Shown here piece by piece: positions 50,150 through 58,546 of a DNA stretch of 64,000 nucleotides. How positions within the stretch are numbered: position 1 is the stretch's first letter; each line of letters opens with the position of its first letter. A program made the position numbers and the translations under genes. Origin of the DNA: Sphingobacterium daejeonense (GTDB lineage Bacteria; Bacteroidota; Bacteroidia; Sphingobacteriales; Sphingobacteriaceae); the NCBI RefSeq assembly GCF_901472535.1, contig NZ_LR590470.1, positions 3,534,001 through 3,598,000 of the forward strand, in the 5' to 3' direction. The notes beneath the pieces are model-generated. The model had not been told where the DNA came from. It saw nothing but the letters and a program-made list of their open reading frames with translations, and ran no database searches.

Positions 50150-50432
50150 CCTCCCCAAACGGGCACAACTATTATAGCAATGATTATACGACGCCACACA
50201 ACCCTGTAGGGGGTGCAACTATTATAGAAAAAAGGCCATACCCCCCCAAAAGCCCCATCGGGGCTAAATGCCAGAGGCATGAAATATCTCTTAAATGCCG
50301 TCGGCATGTAATATCTATAGAAATGAAAATCGCCTAGCACACCAACGCCGTAGGTGTGGCAAGTTTGTTAAACACCCCTATCCTAATGACATTACCTGTA
50401 GGGGTGAAAATTAAATACTTTGCGTATTTAAT
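50150..50432. repeat. Mini-hairpin repeat array 1
   Basis: A gene-free stretch built from short hairpins with three-base loops: AGCCCC-ATC-GGGGCT (50251-50265), ATGCC-AGA-GGCAT (50268-50280), ATGCC-GTC-GGCAT (50295-50307) and ACGCC-GTA-GGTGT (50345-50357). An earlier pair of about 49-bp units contains ACTATTATAG tails (about 50161 and 50210). A nested palindrome closes the array at 50373-50406. Most of it is collinear with array 2 at 56340-58100. Confidence 0.8.
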
Positions 50433-51113
50433 CTATCTTTTTAGATAATTCCTTAAAGTTAAAATATGAGCCAGAATAATTACTGGAACTACAACTGCTG
50501 GTAATAGTGAGTATGGAAAGTGGAGAACAGCCAAGTTTGGGTTTTTATGAGCTATTAGCTGAAGAGGCAATGGAGAAGAAATAATTCCAATTATCAAAAC
50601 ATTCAATAGAAAACATATTCCTAGAAAATTCCAGAATCTAAAAATATTTGATTTGTAAAAATCCTTCCAAATTAATCCAACAATCAGGATGAATATAGTT
50701 GAGATTGCAAAATATAAATCAAAATTCATTCCCTCAAAGGTCATTTCTCTTGGCACTAATTTGTTAATCCATAAATTATATAAAATGAATTCCATTGGGA
50801 TTCTTAATAAATGAATGGACGTCAAGAAAAAAATATTAATTGAATTAGGAAGTTTGTTATTCTGAGAATAAAAGATAAATGATACGATAATTGTTCCAAT
50901 TAATACTAAAACAAATGTGATTGGACTTTTTATAAATATTCCAGTTCCAGAAACTATAGATATTATGAGTATCCAAATTAAAAAGGGATAAATATTTTTC
51001 AGAGAATTTACTCCTAAGCCTAAAAAAATTATGGCTAATAAAACAATGATAAGAAAACAGATTCCCATAAAAAATATTTTGCTTTCAAAAATACTTCTTA
51101 AAAAAATCATCAC
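50433..51113 (-). CDS. Multi-pass membrane protein of unknown function
   Basis: A 226-residue protein with about seven strongly hydrophobic segments and short loops; I do not recognise a named family. The central segment IHLLRIPMEFILYNLWINK and the nearby TFEGMNFD are the least hydrophobic and most distinctive parts. Similar unnamed membrane proteins occur in other Bacteroidota. The gene is visibly more AT-rich than its neighbours. It sits alone between repeat array 1 and tandem minus-strand terminators, and is bracketed by inverted GACATWA heptamer arrays, which hints at recent arrival. Confidence 0.7.
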   Translation of the reverse strand: MMIFLRSIFESKIFFMGICFLIIVLLAIIFLGLGVNSLKNIYPFLIWILIISIVSGTGIFIKSPITFVLVLIGTIIVSFIFYSQNNKLPNSINIFFLTSIHLLRIPMEFILYNLWINKLVPREMTFEGMNFDLYFAISTIFILIVGLIWKDFYKSNIFRFWNFLGICFLLNVLIIGIISSPLPLQLIAHKNPNLAVLHFPYSLLPAVVVPVIILAHILTLRNYLKR

Positions 51114-51171
51114 ACTTGCCCTATGACAAGATTATAAAAATATCACCAAGTAAAAGCAAAGAATCTAAAAT

Positions 51172-51204
51172 AAAAAAACCGATATAATCTAAACTATATC
51201 GGTT
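51172..51204 (-). terminator. Second of two tandem minus-strand terminators
   Basis: A 10-bp perfect stem, AACCGATATA / TATATCGGTT (51177-51186 and 51195-51204), with an eight-base loop is followed on the minus strand by T7. Confidence 0.8.
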
Positions 51205-51205
51205 C

Positions 51206-51233
51206 TAATGTCTTTTGTCTAATGTCTTATGTC
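51206..51233 (-). repeat. Inverted GACATWA heptamer array x4
   Basis: Read on the minus strand: GACATAA, GACATTA, GACAAAA, GACATTA, then GAAC. It is inverted relative to the arrays at 50067 and 56290. Confidence 0.78.
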
Positions 51234-51234
51234 T

Positions 51235-51267
51235 AAAAAAAAAGCCTGTCGCAAGACAGGCTTTTTT
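51235..51267. terminator. Terminator after the second tRNA-Asn
   Basis: GCCTGTC / GACAGGC (51244-51250 and 51255-51261) with a GCAA tetraloop is flanked by A9 and T6, so it can act on both strands. Confidence 0.88.
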
Positions 51268-51277
51268 GAGAGATTCG

Positions 51278-51351
51278 CTCCTGAAGCTGGGCTCGAACCA
51301 GCGACCCTCTGATTAACAGTCAGATGCTCTAACCAACTGAGCTATTCAGGA
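51278..51351 (-). tRNA. tRNA-Asn (GTT)
   Basis: A 74-base cloverleaf with normal arm lengths, anticodon GTT and D-loop AGTTGGTTAGAG. It is otherwise identical to the copy at 38654-38728. CCA is not encoded. Confidence 0.96.
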
Positions 51352-51458
51352 ATTTCAACCGTTCCTCTCGTTTTCGGTGATGCAATTATCGGAAGTTTAA
51401 CCGACTATTGCAAATATTTTTTTGCGTTTTATCGCAAGTTATTCAAAACCAATTAGAA

Positions 51459-52837
51459 TTAATTGAACAACACATCCCGAAGGATAAACGTTGCAAAGCT
51501 AAAATAGATAACCAACCCCGTAACATCGACAATTGTCGATACAAACGGCGCTGATGAACTTGCAGGGTCCGCCCCAAACCTTCTTAAGATAAAAGGAAGC
51601 ATCGATCCAACCAAGGATCCCCAAAGGACAACACCAACCAACGAACAACCGATGGCTGCTCCATACAAATACCACACATCACCATAGGTATGCTTGATGA
51701 CCTCTTCAGCTCCAATTCTCACAAAACCCAACACGCCCAATATTATCCCCAACAACAAGCCTGACAGAATCTCTCTTTTCATAACCATCCACCAATCCCG
51801 TAAAGTCACCTCACCCATCGCCATCGCCTGTATAATCAGTGTAGATGCTTGCGAGCCTGAGTTACCACCGCTGGACATGATTACAGGCATCAAACAAGAC
51901 AAGAATAGTAGTGAACTTAGCCTCGTATGCCTGAAGAACGTTAAAAGTCAACAGCTGGCCTAAAAATAGCACGATCAGCCAACCCGCTCTTTTCTTCACA
52001 AGGTGCCAGATCGAAACATCAAGGTATGGTTCATCCAAAGCCTCGGTACCACCCATACGTTGCATATCTTCTGTATATTCTTCATTCGCTACCCAAAGGA
52101 TATCATCAATCGTTACGATACCCAACATGATGTCCTGTTCGTCAACTACCGGAAGAGCAACGCGATTGTTCATACGGAAAATCGTTACCGCCTCCTCTTG
52201 CGGATCGTCAGCATGCAATGAGATCAAGCGGTTGTCGATAAGGTCCTCAACTTTTGTATCAGGCTCAGCCAATAGAATGTCCTTGATCTTAACGTCATCA
52301 ACCAACTTACCATCCGAATCGATAACATACAAAACGTCGATCGTCTCAGAAGCAGATCCATATCTTCGGATGTGGTCCAATACTCTTGGCATGGTCCAAT
52401 GTTCTTTGACAGTGATATAGTCGGGAGTCATCAGTCGGCCGACTGAATCTTCGGGATATCCAAGTAATGATAATGCCTCTTTTCTTTCCTCCGGTGTCAA
52501 GAGAATAATGAGCCGTTTTACGACATCACCTTTCAGCTCGGAGAAGAAGGAAGTACGGTCATCGGGAGGCATCTCATTCAAGAGCTCTCGAATCAATGAA
52601 GCAGGTAATTTTTTTAGGATTCTTTCTTGGGTGGGGAAGTCTAAAATACGGAACACATTGACCGCTCTTTTTTAGACTTAAGGTTTCCATAAATAAAGGA
52701 CCATATTCAGGAAGCTCATCGATCAATTCTTCAACATCCGAAATATTCAGTTCGTTCAAATAATCCGCAAGCTCGGTCTGATCACCACGTTCAATCAATT
52801 CCTCAACATGTGCTACAAGCATTGCTAATTCTTCCAT
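51459..52837 (-). pseudogene. mgtE: Magnesium transporter MgtE, two frameshifts
   Basis: A Mg2+ channel of about 459 residues in three collinear fragments. The N-terminal MgtE domain (HVEELIERGDQTELADYLN...) and two CBS domains (VGRLMTPDYITVKEHWT and DRLISLHADDPQEEAV region) act as the cytoplasmic sensor. The C-terminal pore domain contains MPVIMSSGGNSGSQASTL, the signature of the family. The first break is an extra base in the T6 run 52668-52673 (correct reading SLKRAVNVFRILDF). The second is an extra base at about 51905-51925, just before the pore signature. It is a single gene with no partner. Confidence 0.9.
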
Positions 52838-53443
52838 ACGCCTCCTTTATTTTACAATCCTACATTGGTCCAAAAATCGTTTGTGCAAAAGTCGTTTTTT
52901 TTAACATAATAATATAATTAATTTTTAATGAATGATTAACACCTAATAACAACTAGAAAAACAACCTTTCCTAAATCATAACAATATGTCATATTGTCAT
53001 AATTATTAAATCCAAAATTCCCTTGTATTATGGTCAATAAAATCTTCTCATTTTACTAATCAATCCAAAGGCGCTTTTTAAGCTTCCAAAAATTTACCAA
53101 AAAACTATCGTCGTCCTAAACTCAAAACATAACTCTAATTTTTACGGAGTAATGTTGACTTAATTGATAGAATTAAAAAACTCAAAATTTGATCATTGAG
53201 TTTTCTGAAGGCCAGAGCGATAAAATTTTGAATTTATTAACAAATAAGAGTACATTTACAAAGCAAAACAACAAAGGAAATTTAAGTCACTTTTAAGTGA
53301 TAAAATATAATTTATTAACCATTTTAACGCATAATTTAAGAAAAATGAAATCATCATATATATCTATATTTCAATATTTTACAATATTTACCAAAACCTT
53401 AAATTAAACAATTCAATCAATTTTATACTAATATTTTTAGCAT
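52838..53443. other. Gene-free AT-rich region upstream of the 946-residue protein
   Basis: This 606-base divergent gap is very AT-rich with many TTTA/AATT stretches. I see no open reading frame with recognisable content, no RNA fold and none of the mini-hairpin repeats. It probably contains promoters for mgtE and the large gene, but no convincing paired boxes were found. Confidence 0.5.
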
Positions 53444-56284
53444 ATGCGATTTTTAAAGGATTTTAATGTTAATAAATTATTATTTATCAGCAGTTTAACA
53501 CTATTTAGTGTAATAATAAATTTATATTCATTAAAATCTCAGATAATTGACAACGAACAAGCGCCTTCTAACGTCAAATGGAGACAAATAAATCATAAAA
53601 AATTTCAGCTTATCTTTCCGGTTGAGTTTGAAAAATCAGCTTCCCTCCTCGCCCATCAAATTGAGGGTATGATAGAAAACTCAAGCCAGGATTTAAAAAG
53701 AGTTCCAAAAAAAATCTCGATAATTCTTCATGAAAAACATATTGAACAGAATGGTTTTGCCCAGCTTGCTCCTAGAAAAGTAGAAGCATTTTCTACTCCC
53801 GGACCCGCAAGTGACAACACAGAATGGCTTCCTAATCTGGTTCAACATGAACTAAGACATGTAGCCCAATTTGACAAATTGACAGGTAAAATTCAAGGTC
53901 CATTTTTCCAACAATTAGCCTTTGCCTTATATGGTCTACACCTGCCAGCATGGTACTTTGAGGGTGATGCAGTTTCAATTGAAACTCAATTTTCAACAGG
54001 TGGAAGAGGACGAAGCAGCGCATGGATCATGCCTCTTCGGACCAATGAACTTTCCGGAAAAGAGTACACCTTCAGCAAAAATATCCTCGGTTCATTCAAA
54101 GATATCACCCCCTCCTACTATACCACAGGCTATACCATGAATACCTATTTGACCAATCATTTTGGGTATGGGGTGAAGGAGGAAATCATGGACAATATGA
54201 GGGCTAATTTATTGCGTCCATTTAACTTCAATATCGCCCTTAAAAAGTACACGAACATGAACAGTTCAAAGCTGTACAAAGCAACCATGGACTCCCTAAA
54301 ATCTGAATGGAAATCCACCGAAATTAAATCAGAATTCCAACCTATAATTGAAGAGAAAGAAAGGTATTATATCAACTATTTTCTACCTCAAACCAACTCT
54401 TCAAAATCAATTTTTACACTGGTCCAATCTCCAGAATTCATCTCAGAAATCAGAAAAATAAAAGACGGAAAACATGAAACTTTGGTCAAAATCGGTTACC
54501 AATTGACTCCTTATTTTCATGTAAATGACAACTTTTTGGTATGGGATGAGATCAGGAAAAACGCCAGATTTGGAAAACAAACATTTAATATCATAAGGAT
54601 TTTAGACCTAAAAAACGGTAAAATCAGCACGCTCAGCAAAAATTCTCGATTTTACAGCCCTATATTGAGCCCAAATTCTCAAAAGGTATACGTAGTCCAT
54701 GTAGATGAAAATAACGTCTCTAGCCTCTTATATATCGACCGTTTAACCAAAGAAACTAAAAAAATAGTCGAATTTGAAGACGGAATTTTCCTCCAACAGC
54801 CTAACATAAACGCTCAAGAAACTAAAATTGTAGGTATAGGAATTGGTCCTAAAGGCACAAATATTCTTGAAATAGACCTCACTTCAGGTGCAGTTTCTCC
54901 CCTGTTCCAATGGTCAAATCAGGAATATCAAAGACCCATTTATCTAGGAAATGACCTTGTCTTTAAAGCACAATTCGAAAAAATCGACAACATATACCGC
55001 TATTCATTTGACGAAAAAAAGATCTACAAAATATCAAATTCTGCCTTCGGAGCCTTCTACCCTAGCCCAGGAAATGGTCAAAATCTACTCTATAATGAGT
55101 ATGTTTATAATGGATATAAAGCATCAATTCTGGATTCAACTCAGGTAATTGGAACCGAAATCAGCCCGAAATTTGAAGTACAACCTTTACTAGATCGCCA
55201 TGTTGAACCACGGATTCCAACCGAAAAAAATCAAAGAAACCAGGATTTTGAAGTTAAAAATTACAACCCATTAAGCCACTTTTTCAACTTTCATAGCCTC
55301 AGCTTAAGTAGCAATAACTTTGAAAATTTCGACAATTACAGACCTGGAATCTTCTGGATTGCCAATGATCTATTGAACACAACACAGCTAAAATTAGGTT
55401 ATGAATATGATCTTGAAATCGAAAAAGACATCTTTTCAGCAGAAATTTCTTACCAGAAATACTATCCTAAATTCAACTTTTCTTACCAAAATCGAGGTCA
55501 GATCGGCTATGCGAAGAAACAAAATACCCAAGACGAATACACAAAATTTGATTACAGAGAACATGTTTACAGCCTTGAAATGCAAATTCCTCTGAGCATT
55601 TATCGTGGTAAAACAAACTATAGTTACGGCTTTAATGTCGGCACATCCTATCAAAAAAGATATAATTTAACTCTACCAACACTTAAAGGATTTATAGATG
55701 AAATCGCTTTCCCTTTAAATTATCAAGTCTATTTCAACAGCAACTCGCGTCGAAGCCAAATGGACCTAGTACCAAAATGGGGGCAGAATATCAATGTTAT
55801 TTACAGGCATGTCCCGTTTGAAAATGACCTAAAAGGTTATTTATTTGCTGTCCGTACAAACTTTTATTTCCCTGGATTTTTTACCAACCACGGCTTCCAA
55901 GCAAGACTATCATACCAGAAAAACGATGGCAGATACCTAGGATCGTATGACATCCCAATGGTCAGTGGCTATGCTCATTTCGACTCCCCAAGAGTCGATA
56001 ACACCTTATTGCTGAACTATCGCTTTCCTATCGCCTACCCCGATTGGACAATAGGGCAATTAGCCTATATCAAACGCTTCCATGGCTATTTATTCGCAGA
56101 CTATCAAAACATCCAAGACAGCAATGGGCAACCTATATCCTACGGAATTGGTCTCTCCGCAGACTTCAATATGTTTAAATATGTACTCCCTGACTTCGGA
56201 ATTGGGGCCAAATTAAGCTATATAAACCACCCAAGCGCAAAACAAAAATTTGTACCAAGCTTTAGTTTTAATTATAGCTATTAA
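53444..56284 (+). CDS. Putative outer-membrane metallopeptidase with propeller-like and barrel regions
   Basis: A 946-residue protein; no named orthologue is recognised. An N-terminal hydrophobic segment (11-30) looks like a signal sequence. The first 300 residues resemble an MA-clan peptidase: HELRH (135-139, HExxH) with E173 in WYFEGDAVSIE, 34 residues later, as in gluzincins. Residues about 340-600 show repeated strands like TolB/WD40-type propeller blades (for example ISTLSKNSRFYSPILSPNSQ). From about 640 to the end, alternating aromatic/hydrophobic strands and turns suggest a beta-barrel, and the chain ends FNYSY, an aromatic C-terminus typical of outer-membrane proteins. The domain boundaries are my reading. 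Confidence 0.65.
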   Translation: MRFLKDFNVNKLLFISSLTLFSVIINLYSLKSQIIDNEQAPSNVKWRQINHKKFQLIFPVEFEKSASLLAHQIEGMIENSSQDLKRVPKKISIILHEKHIEQNGFAQLAPRKVEAFSTPGPASDNTEWLPNLVQHELRHVAQFDKLTGKIQGPFFQQLAFALYGLHLPAWYFEGDAVSIETQFSTGGRGRSSAWIMPLRTNELSGKEYTFSKNILGSFKDITPSYYTTGYTMNTYLTNHFGYGVKEEIMDNMRANLLRPFNFNIALKKYTNMNSSKLYKATMDSLKSEWKSTEIKSEFQPIIEEKERYYINYFLPQTNSSKSIFTLVQSPEFISEIRKIKDGKHETLVKIGYQLTPYFHVNDNFLVWDEIRKNARFGKQTFNIIRILDLKNGKISTLSKNSRFYSPILSPNSQKVYVVHVDENNVSSLLYIDRLTKETKKIVEFEDGIFLQQPNINAQETKIVGIGIGPKGTNILEIDLTSGAVSPLFQWSNQEYQRPIYLGNDLVFKAQFEKIDNIYRYSFDEKKIYKISNSAFGAFYPSPGNGQNLLYNEYVYNGYKASILDSTQVIGTEISPKFEVQPLLDRHVEPRIPTEKNQRNQDFEVKNYNPLSHFFNFHSLSLSSNNFENFDNYRPGIFWIANDLLNTTQLKLGYEYDLEIEKDIFSAEISYQKYYPKFNFSYQNRGQIGYAKKQNTQDEYTKFDYREHVYSLEMQIPLSIYRGKTNYSYGFNVGTSYQKRYNLTLPTLKGFIDEIAFPLNYQVYFNSNSRRSQMDLVPKWGQNINVIYRHVPFENDLKGYLFAVRTNFYFPGFFTNHGFQARLSYQKNDGRYLGSYDIPMVSGYAHFDSPRVDNTLLLNYRFPIAYPDWTIGQLAYIKRFHGYLFADYQNIQDSNGQPISYGIGLSADFNMFKYVLPDFGIGAKLSYINHPSAKQKFVPSFSFNYSY

Positions 56285-56289
56285 TGAGA

Positions 56290-56310
56290 GACATTAGACA
56301 TAAGACATAA
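56290..56310 (+). repeat. GACATWA heptamer x3
   Basis: GACATTA, GACATAA, GACATAA, then GAACTGG, starting six bases after the stop of the 946-residue gene and opening repeat array 2, just as the heptamers at 50067 precede array 1. Confidence 0.8.
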
Positions 56311-56456
56311 GAACTGGCATGGTGTCTATTATAGAACGGATATAGGACGCATTCCAAACCCCAGAGGGGTGTAACTATTATAGAAAAGGTTATGCGACGC
56401 CACTCCACCCTGTAGGGGTGCAACTATTATAGAACGGATATACGACGCCTTCCAAC

Positions 56457-56465
56457 CCCAGGGGG
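56457..56465. repeat. Target-site duplication, left
   Basis: CCCAGGGGG immediately before the IS left end is repeated at 57910-57918. Confidence 0.7.
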
Positions 56466-57909
56466 CAATGTCATTAAGTTAAGAAAAAAAGAAGGCCATA
56501 AATCACGTAAATGTTTAATTTTGAATTCACTACTAAACAAATCTAAACAAGCGTGTTTATGGCCGATGTAAAAATAGCACTTAAAATCATATCAGACCTA
56601 AAAAATTTTATTTCTATCTGTTTAGCAGATCCTTTGCTGCTCAATCTTTTCAGGAATTCCAAAACCCATTTCACCCGGGACCGCAAGCTCAATTTCGAGA
56701 GATTGGTCCTGCTGATCGCCAAGATGTGCAAGCGGACCCTCTCTGTCGAACTGGAAGGTTTCTTTGGTGAGCTGGGCAAGAAGATCAGTTGCTCGGTGAG
56801 TGCCTTTTCCCAGCAGAGGAGCAAGCTGAGCCCCCTTTTCTTCCTGGTCTGGAACCGGGTGCTCTGCGAGAGCTTCCTGCGCCATGCTTCGGGGGATACC
56901 CGGAGATGGATGGGCTACCGCCTGATCGCAGTTGACGGCTCCAACCTTGCCCTGGTGAACACACCTTCCCTGCAGGCCCACTTTGGCGGCCAGAGCAACC
57001 AGAACTCCAGCTTCGTGCAGGCAAAGACCTTCTATCACTACGATGTGCTGAACGACCTGGTGACCCATGCCTGCATAGCCCCATACCGGACCAGCGAGCT
57101 GACCCTGGCCTCCCATTGGATCGAGGAACTGCCCGTGGACTCCATTGCCATCTATGACAGGTACTATTCGACGTTCAAGATGTTCGCGCTCCATAGCTGG
57201 CAGGAGAGCGAGCGCAAGTTCGTGATCAGGGCGAAGGATTCGCTGGAGTTCGTCAAGAGGTTCCTGAAGACTGGAAAGGTTTCCCAGGTCATCGAGCTTG
57301 CCCCAACCCAGGCCTCCATCAGCGGCCTGCGCCAGAGCGGGTTCGCCACGGACAGCTCAACAAGGATCCGCATACGCTTGGTCAGGGTAGAACTGCAGTC
57401 GACCACGGAGGTGATCGCGACCAACCTATGGCAGGAAGAGGGGTTTGAAAACGATATGTTCGGGGACCTGTACTTCAGGCGCTGGGGAGTGGAGACGAAC
57501 ATCTCCAAACTGAAGAATACCATGCAGATGGAATCCTTCAGCGGGCTGACGGTGGAATCCGTCGAGCAGGATTTCTATGCAACGGTGATGATGTCAAACC
57601 TGCATTCGATACTGATCAGGGATGCCCAGGTCCAGCTCGACCGCGATACGTCCACGAAAAAGTACCCCCGAAAGGTCAACGGGAACAAATCCTTCGGAAA
57701 ATTAAAGGAAAACCTGATAGCCATCTTTTTCAAAAACAGGGAAAGGGAAATCCTCAGGGAGCTCACGGCCTATTTCCTCAAGGACACATTGCCCATCCGA
57801 AAGGGAAGATCGTTCCCAAGGCAGCTTAAGACCTCGAATAAAAAGTGCAAGCACAGGACCTACACAAACTACAAACCGGCATGATAAAATCCTTAACTTA
57901 ATGACATTG
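56466..57909 (+). mobile_element. IS4-family insertion sequence, complete
   Basis: A 1444-base element with perfect 18-bp terminal inverted repeats (CAATGTCATTAAGTTAAG at 56466-56483; its complement at 57892-57909) and a 9-bp direct repeat CCCAGGGGG on either side. It contains one intact DDE transposase. The match extends three bases further into the flanks on each side because the target is G/C-rich, so the exact ends are ambiguous by a few bases. Its coding part is much more GC-rich than the host genes. Confidence 0.88.
56559..57884 (+). CDS. IS4-family transposase
   Basis: A 441-residue DDE transposase from ATG 56559 (a GTG two codons earlier is also possible). The catalytic acids fit AVDGSNLAL (Asp126), IYDRYYS (Asp200) and YFRRWGVETNISKLK (Glu312), the last matching the Y-(2)-R-(3)-E-(6)-K signature of IS4 exactly. 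It is intact, so the element may be active. Base composition changes inside the gene: the first 100 or so bases are AT-rich and the rest is GC-rich, unlike the neighbours. Confidence 0.93.
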   Translation: MADVKIALKIISDLKNFISICLADPLLLNLFRNSKTHFTRDRKLNFERLVLLIAKMCKRTLSVELEGFFGELGKKISCSVSAFSQQRSKLSPLFFLVWNRVLCESFLRHASGDTRRWMGYRLIAVDGSNLALVNTPSLQAHFGGQSNQNSSFVQAKTFYHYDVLNDLVTHACIAPYRTSELTLASHWIEELPVDSIAIYDRYYSTFKMFALHSWQESERKFVIRAKDSLEFVKRFLKTGKVSQVIELAPTQASISGLRQSGFATDSSTRIRIRLVRVELQSTTEVIATNLWQEEGFENDMFGDLYFRRWGVETNISKLKNTMQMESFSGLTVESVEQDFYATVMMSNLHSILIRDAQVQLDRDTSTKKYPRKVNGNKSFGKLKENLIAIFFKNREREILRELTAYFLKDTLPIRKGRSFPRQLKTSNKKCKHRTYTNYKPA

Positions 57910-57918
57910 CCCAGGGGG
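57910..57918. repeat. Target-site duplication, right
   Basis: CCCAGGGGG immediately after the IS right end, matching 56457-56465. Confidence 0.7.
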
Positions 57919-58121
57919 GTGTCACTATTATAGAAAAAAATATGGCCATACTTCGCAAAAACCCCATCGGGGTTAAATGCCGTAGGCATGAAATATCTCT
58001 TAAATGCCGTAGGCATGCCATATCTATAGAAATGAAAATCGCCTCCAATACAACGCCATCGGTGTGGCATATTTGGATAAACTAACTACGCTGTGAAAAA
58101 CTAAACGCATATAAATTTCCA

Positions 58122-58157
58122 AAATAGTTTCTTGAGCTAAAGCTCAAGAAACTATTT
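58122..58157. repeat. Perfect 17-bp inverted repeat
   Basis: AAATAGTTTCTTGAGCT (58122-58138) and its exact complement (58141-58157) are separated by AA. No T-run follows, so it does not look like a terminator. Confidence 0.75.
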
Positions 58158-58346
58158 AGTGAACTATTCATAGCTATTTTGAATGAGCGAAGATTACTTA
58201 TTTAAAAAAATGGATTGCTCATTATTGAGGAATAAACATCAGAAATGGCACCCGCTTTAGCCGTTGCTGGTATCTCCATCAACTATATCTATTGTGGGCT
58301 ATGGCATTTATCATATCACGCTTTACCACACCAGAGGGCAATATCA

Positions 58347-58392
58347 GTGGCAGGTGGGGACACCTGCCACGGCAAACTAACGCCGTAGGCGT
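58347..58392. repeat. Two further hairpins beyond array 2
   Basis: GTGGCAGGTG / CACCTGCCAC (58347-58356 and 58361-58370, loop GGGA) is followed by ACGCC-GTA-GGCGT (58380-58392) with the GGCATATTTG tail of the array units. The rest of 58066-58546 contains no gene that I can see. Confidence 0.7.
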
Positions 58393-58546
58393 GGCATATT
58401 TGTTTACCCCCTGCCCTTTTACTAAAAAAAGGCAAATTTTGTAGGATAAAGTTTCCGTTTACCGTAACTTTATTCCCTCAAAATTCGCCTTCTATCTCAC
58501 GACATGCGTGACATTTCTCATCCTGGGATGAGAAAACTATTTTTGT

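Larger units (their letters stand above)
56340..58100. repeat. Mini-hairpin repeat array 2 (interrupted by an IS)
   Basis: Tandem units of about 49 bp contain ACCCC-AGA-GGGGT (56358-56370) and CACCCT-GTA-GGGGTG (56406-56420), each followed by ACTATTATAGAA. The third unit, ACCCC-AGG-GGGGT, is split by the IS. After it come AACCCC-ATC-GGGGTT (57960-57974), ATGCC-GTA-GGCAT twice (57977-57989 and 58004-58016) and ACGCC-ATC-GGTGT (58053-58065). Order and spacers match array 1. Confidence 0.8.

Noticed and set aside
50067..51233. Heptamer arrays as a possible CRISPR
   Set aside because: Units are seven bases with no spacers and no cas genes nearby; they are simple tandem repeats.
56622..57194. 190-codon open frame opposite the transposase
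   Set aside because: It lies wholly inside the GC-rich transposase gene, has no start signal, and its content is the low-information mirror of that gene.
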